A DNA stretch of 10,733 bases from an uncultured Alphaproteobacteria bacterium (GTDB lineage Bacteria; Pseudomonadota; Alphaproteobacteria; Rhizobiales; Pleomorphomonadaceae), in NCBI GenBank assembly GCA_937900425.1, contig CALCDT010000224.1, positions 1 to 10,733 of the forward strand, written 5' to 3'. The notes under the pieces are model-generated. The model ran no database searches. It was not told the DNA's origin and saw only the letters and a list, made by a program, of their open reading frames with translations. Every line of letters starts with the position of its first letter. Position 1 is the first letter of the stretch. A program made the position numbers and the translations under genes. Positions 9,283-10,733 of the stretch are shown piece after piece.

Positions 9283-10560
9283 ATGACGCTGTTCCGTTCC
9301 CTCGCGAAACTCGCTCTCGTCGGCGCCCTCGGCCTTCCCGCTTCGGCCTGCATGGCCGTCGACATGCCGATGGGCTTCGCCGCCCCGGAGACCACCGCAT
9401 CGGTCCGCCCGCTCGCCGACGAGCCGGTGCCGCCGGCCTTCGCCGCCTTCGTGCGCAATCTCTGGCCGGAAGCCCAGGCCCGCGGCGTGTCGCGCCGGGT
9501 GTTCGATGCCGCCTTCGCCGGCGTCACCCCCGACGACGACGTCATCGCCAAGGCCACCCGGCAGCCCGAGTTCCACAAGCCGATCTGGGATTATCTCGAC
9601 GGCGCGGTGTCCGACACCCGCATGGAGAACGGCAAGGCGATGCTGGTCCAGCACGCCCGCCTGCTCGACCGCATCGAGGCGACCTACGGCGTGCCGCGCC
9701 AGTATGTCATCGCGGTCTGGGGTATGGAGAGCTCCTACGGAGCGGTGCTGCAGAACCCGAAGATCGTCAAGGACAACATCCGCTCGCTGGCCACCCTCGC
9801 CTACGCCGGCGGCAAGCGCGCCAAATACGGCCGCACCCAGCTGCTCGCCTCGCTGCACATCCTCGAACGCGGCGACGTCGACCCGCGCCACATGACCGGC
9901 TCGTGGGCCGGCGCCATGGGCCACACCCAGTTCATCCCGACCACCTACGAGGCCTACGCGGTCGACTTCGACGGCGACGGCAGGCGCAACATCTGGACCT
10001 CGATCCCCGACGCCCTCGCCTCGACCGCCAACTACCTCGCCAAGATGGGCTGGCGCACCGGCGAGACCTGGGGCTACGAAGTCGCCCTTCCGCGCGGCTT
10101 CGACTTCCACAAGGTCGGCCGCAGCATGACCGTCGCCGAATGGCAGGCGCTCGGCGTGCGCCGGGCCGCCGGCGCGCCCTTCCCGCGGCCCGGCGACGAG
10201 GCCCAGCTGCTCCTGCCCGGCGGCTCCGCCGGCCCGGCCTTCCTGACGCTGAAGAACTTCAAGGTGATCCGGCGCTACAACAACGCCGTCGCCTACGCCC
10301 TCGGCGTCGGTCACCTCGGCGACCGCCTGATCGGCGGCGGCCCCTTCCTCGCCGCCTGGCCGCGCGACAGCCGCGCCCTCGACGCCGACGAGCGTCGCGA
10401 GATCCAGGCCCGCCTCAACGCCAAGGGCTTCCACGTCGGCGAGGTCGACGGCAAGATCGGCGGCGGCACCATCGACGGCATCAAGGCCTATCAGATGGCG
10501 ATGGGCCTCGTTCCCGACGGCTATCCGAGCGACGAGCTGCTGAAGCACCTGCGCCGCTGA
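9283..10560 (+). CDS. Lytic murein transglycosylase (MltB-type SLT_2 domain plus peptidoglycan-binding domain)
   Basis: The enzyme cleaves the MurNAc-GlcNAc bond of peptidoglycan with formation of 1,6-anhydro-MurNAc, in the periplasm. Its 425 residues show a signal peptide (1-22) ending LPASAC. C23 could be a lipoprotein cysteine, but Ala rather than Leu at -3 makes this uncertain. The MltB-like catalytic domain spans about 50-350, with the catalytic Glu expected at E149 in AVWGMESSYG. Family motifs are GSWAGAMGHTQFIPTTYEAYA (206-226, shown over 21 residues without V227) and an EF-hand-like DFDGDGRRNIW (D228, D230, D232). A peptidoglycan-binding domain (PG_binding_1 type) is at about 367-424, with IQARLNAKGFHVGEVDGKIG and YQMAMGLVPDG. 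E. coli MltB lacks this last domain, but it is common in alphaproteobacterial members. The ATG at 9283 starts the signal peptide and has ACAGG 6 bases upstream. It is divergent from galU; the next gene lies 86 bp downstream on the same strand. Confidence 0.93.
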   Translation: MTLFRSLAKLALVGALGLPASACMAVDMPMGFAAPETTASVRPLADEPVPPAFAAFVRNLWPEAQARGVSRRVFDAAFAGVTPDDDVIAKATRQPEFHKPIWDYLDGAVSDTRMENGKAMLVQHARLLDRIEATYGVPRQYVIAVWGMESSYGAVLQNPKIVKDNIRSLATLAYAGGKRAKYGRTQLLASLHILERGDVDPRHMTGSWAGAMGHTQFIPTTYEAYAVDFDGDGRRNIWTSIPDALASTANYLAKMGWRTGETWGYEVALPRGFDFHKVGRSMTVAEWQALGVRRAAGAPFPRPGDEAQLLLPGGSAGPAFLTLKNFKVIRRYNNAVAYALGVGHLGDRLIGGGPFLAAWPRDSRALDADERREIQARLNAKGFHVGEVDGKIGGGTIDGIKAYQMAMGLVPDGYPSDELLKHLRR

Positions 10561-10582
10561 CGGCGGCAGCTCCCGCAAGCTT

Positions 10583-10605
10583 GGGCCGCCGCGACGGGGC
10601 GGCCC
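10583..10605 (+). other. Hairpin between the lytic transglycosylase gene and the next gene
   Basis: Arms GGGCCGCC (10583-10590) and GGCGGCCC (10598-10605) pair perfectly over 8 bp around a 7-base loop, 22 bp after the stop codon. No T-run follows, so it is not a clear intrinsic terminator. The two genes may be co-transcribed with this as an intercistronic hairpin. Confidence 0.4.
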
Positions 10606-10646
10606 CGGGGACGACCGCACCCGGCCCATCGCCCCGGACAGGACCC

Positions 10647-10733
10647 ATGCTGCGCGCCCTCGCCCTCATCCTGCTGCTCGCCGCCGCGTCCGGGGCACCG
10701 GCCGTCGCCGCGCAGCCGGCCGCCCCGCTCCCG
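10647..10733 (+). CDS. Start of a secreted or periplasmic protein (3' end outside window)
   Basis: Only 29 codons are visible. They encode a clear signal peptide: MLRA, a hydrophobic core LALILLLAAASGAP, then AVAAQPAAPLP with likely cleavage after AVAA. A GGACAGGA purine-rich stretch lies just upstream of the ATG. It is on the same strand as the lytic transglycosylase gene, 86 bp after it, so it may share its transcript. From memory of rhizobial gene order, a DUF459/SGNH-type hydrolase often follows this transglycosylase, but nothing in the visible residues proves it. Confidence 0.65.
   Translation, partial: MLRALALILLLAAASGAPAVAAQPAAPLP

Noticed and set aside
10601..10616. GGGGACGACC, resembling a guanidine-II loop, before the last gene
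   Set aside because: There is a single copy with no matching stem on the 3' side and no exporter gene follows; it is likely chance.
9127..10629. 500-codon minus-strand open frame opposite the lytic transglycosylase
   Set aside because: It is antisense to a gene with clear catalytic and peptidoglycan-binding motifs; its own product has none.

Overview
The window is about 10.7 kb of very GC-rich DNA with the gene content and codon bias of an alphaproteobacterium, most likely in the Hyphomicrobiales/Rhizobiales. The genus cannot be named from sequence alone. Supporting signs are the form of the GltB/GltD, GalU and MltB-type proteins, a BBP2-type outer-membrane barrel, and a perfect CtrA-type box (TTAA-N7-TTAACCAT). 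All eight genes look chromosomal and intact except where the window edges cut them. There is no transposase, integrase, tRNA, rRNA, CRISPR array or phage gene.

Layout. (1) Positions 3-4012, plus strand: the C-terminal half of gltB, then complete gltD, the two subunits of NADPH-dependent glutamate synthase, 158 bp apart. (2) 4013-4165: a GC-rich spacer with a perfect 14-bp tandem duplication and a 22-bp perfect palindrome, leading into a small SMR-family exporter (4166-4483, SugE/Gdx-like). (3) Convergent to it, 6166-4509 on the minus strand: a two-gene motility-stator operon, motA then motB, whose proteins resemble the Vibrio sodium-type stator PomA/PomB more than E. coli MotA/MotB. (4) 6167-6423: the divergent control region between motA and an outer-membrane beta-barrel gene (6424-7839, plus strand). 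It holds a perfect CtrA-type box and a degenerate second one. (5) 7849-7879: a strong rho-independent terminator for galU, which runs on the minus strand (8779-7907, GTG start). (6) 8780-9282: a 503-bp stretch without a gene, holding inverted repeats and a TTAACC element, between galU and the divergent lytic transglycosylase gene (9283-10560, plus). (7) From 10647: the first 29 codons of a secreted protein, cut by the window end.

The genes do not form one pathway. gltBD assimilates ammonium, the SMR protein exports a small cation, and the stator pair powers rotation. The BBP2 barrel, GalU (UDP-glucose for surface polysaccharides) and the lytic transglycosylase all serve the cell envelope. No new multi-gene system is evident. 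The points most worth following up are the two CtrA-like sites between the stator operon and the barrel gene, the PomAB character of the stator, and the mutually exclusive hairpins ahead of the SMR gene.
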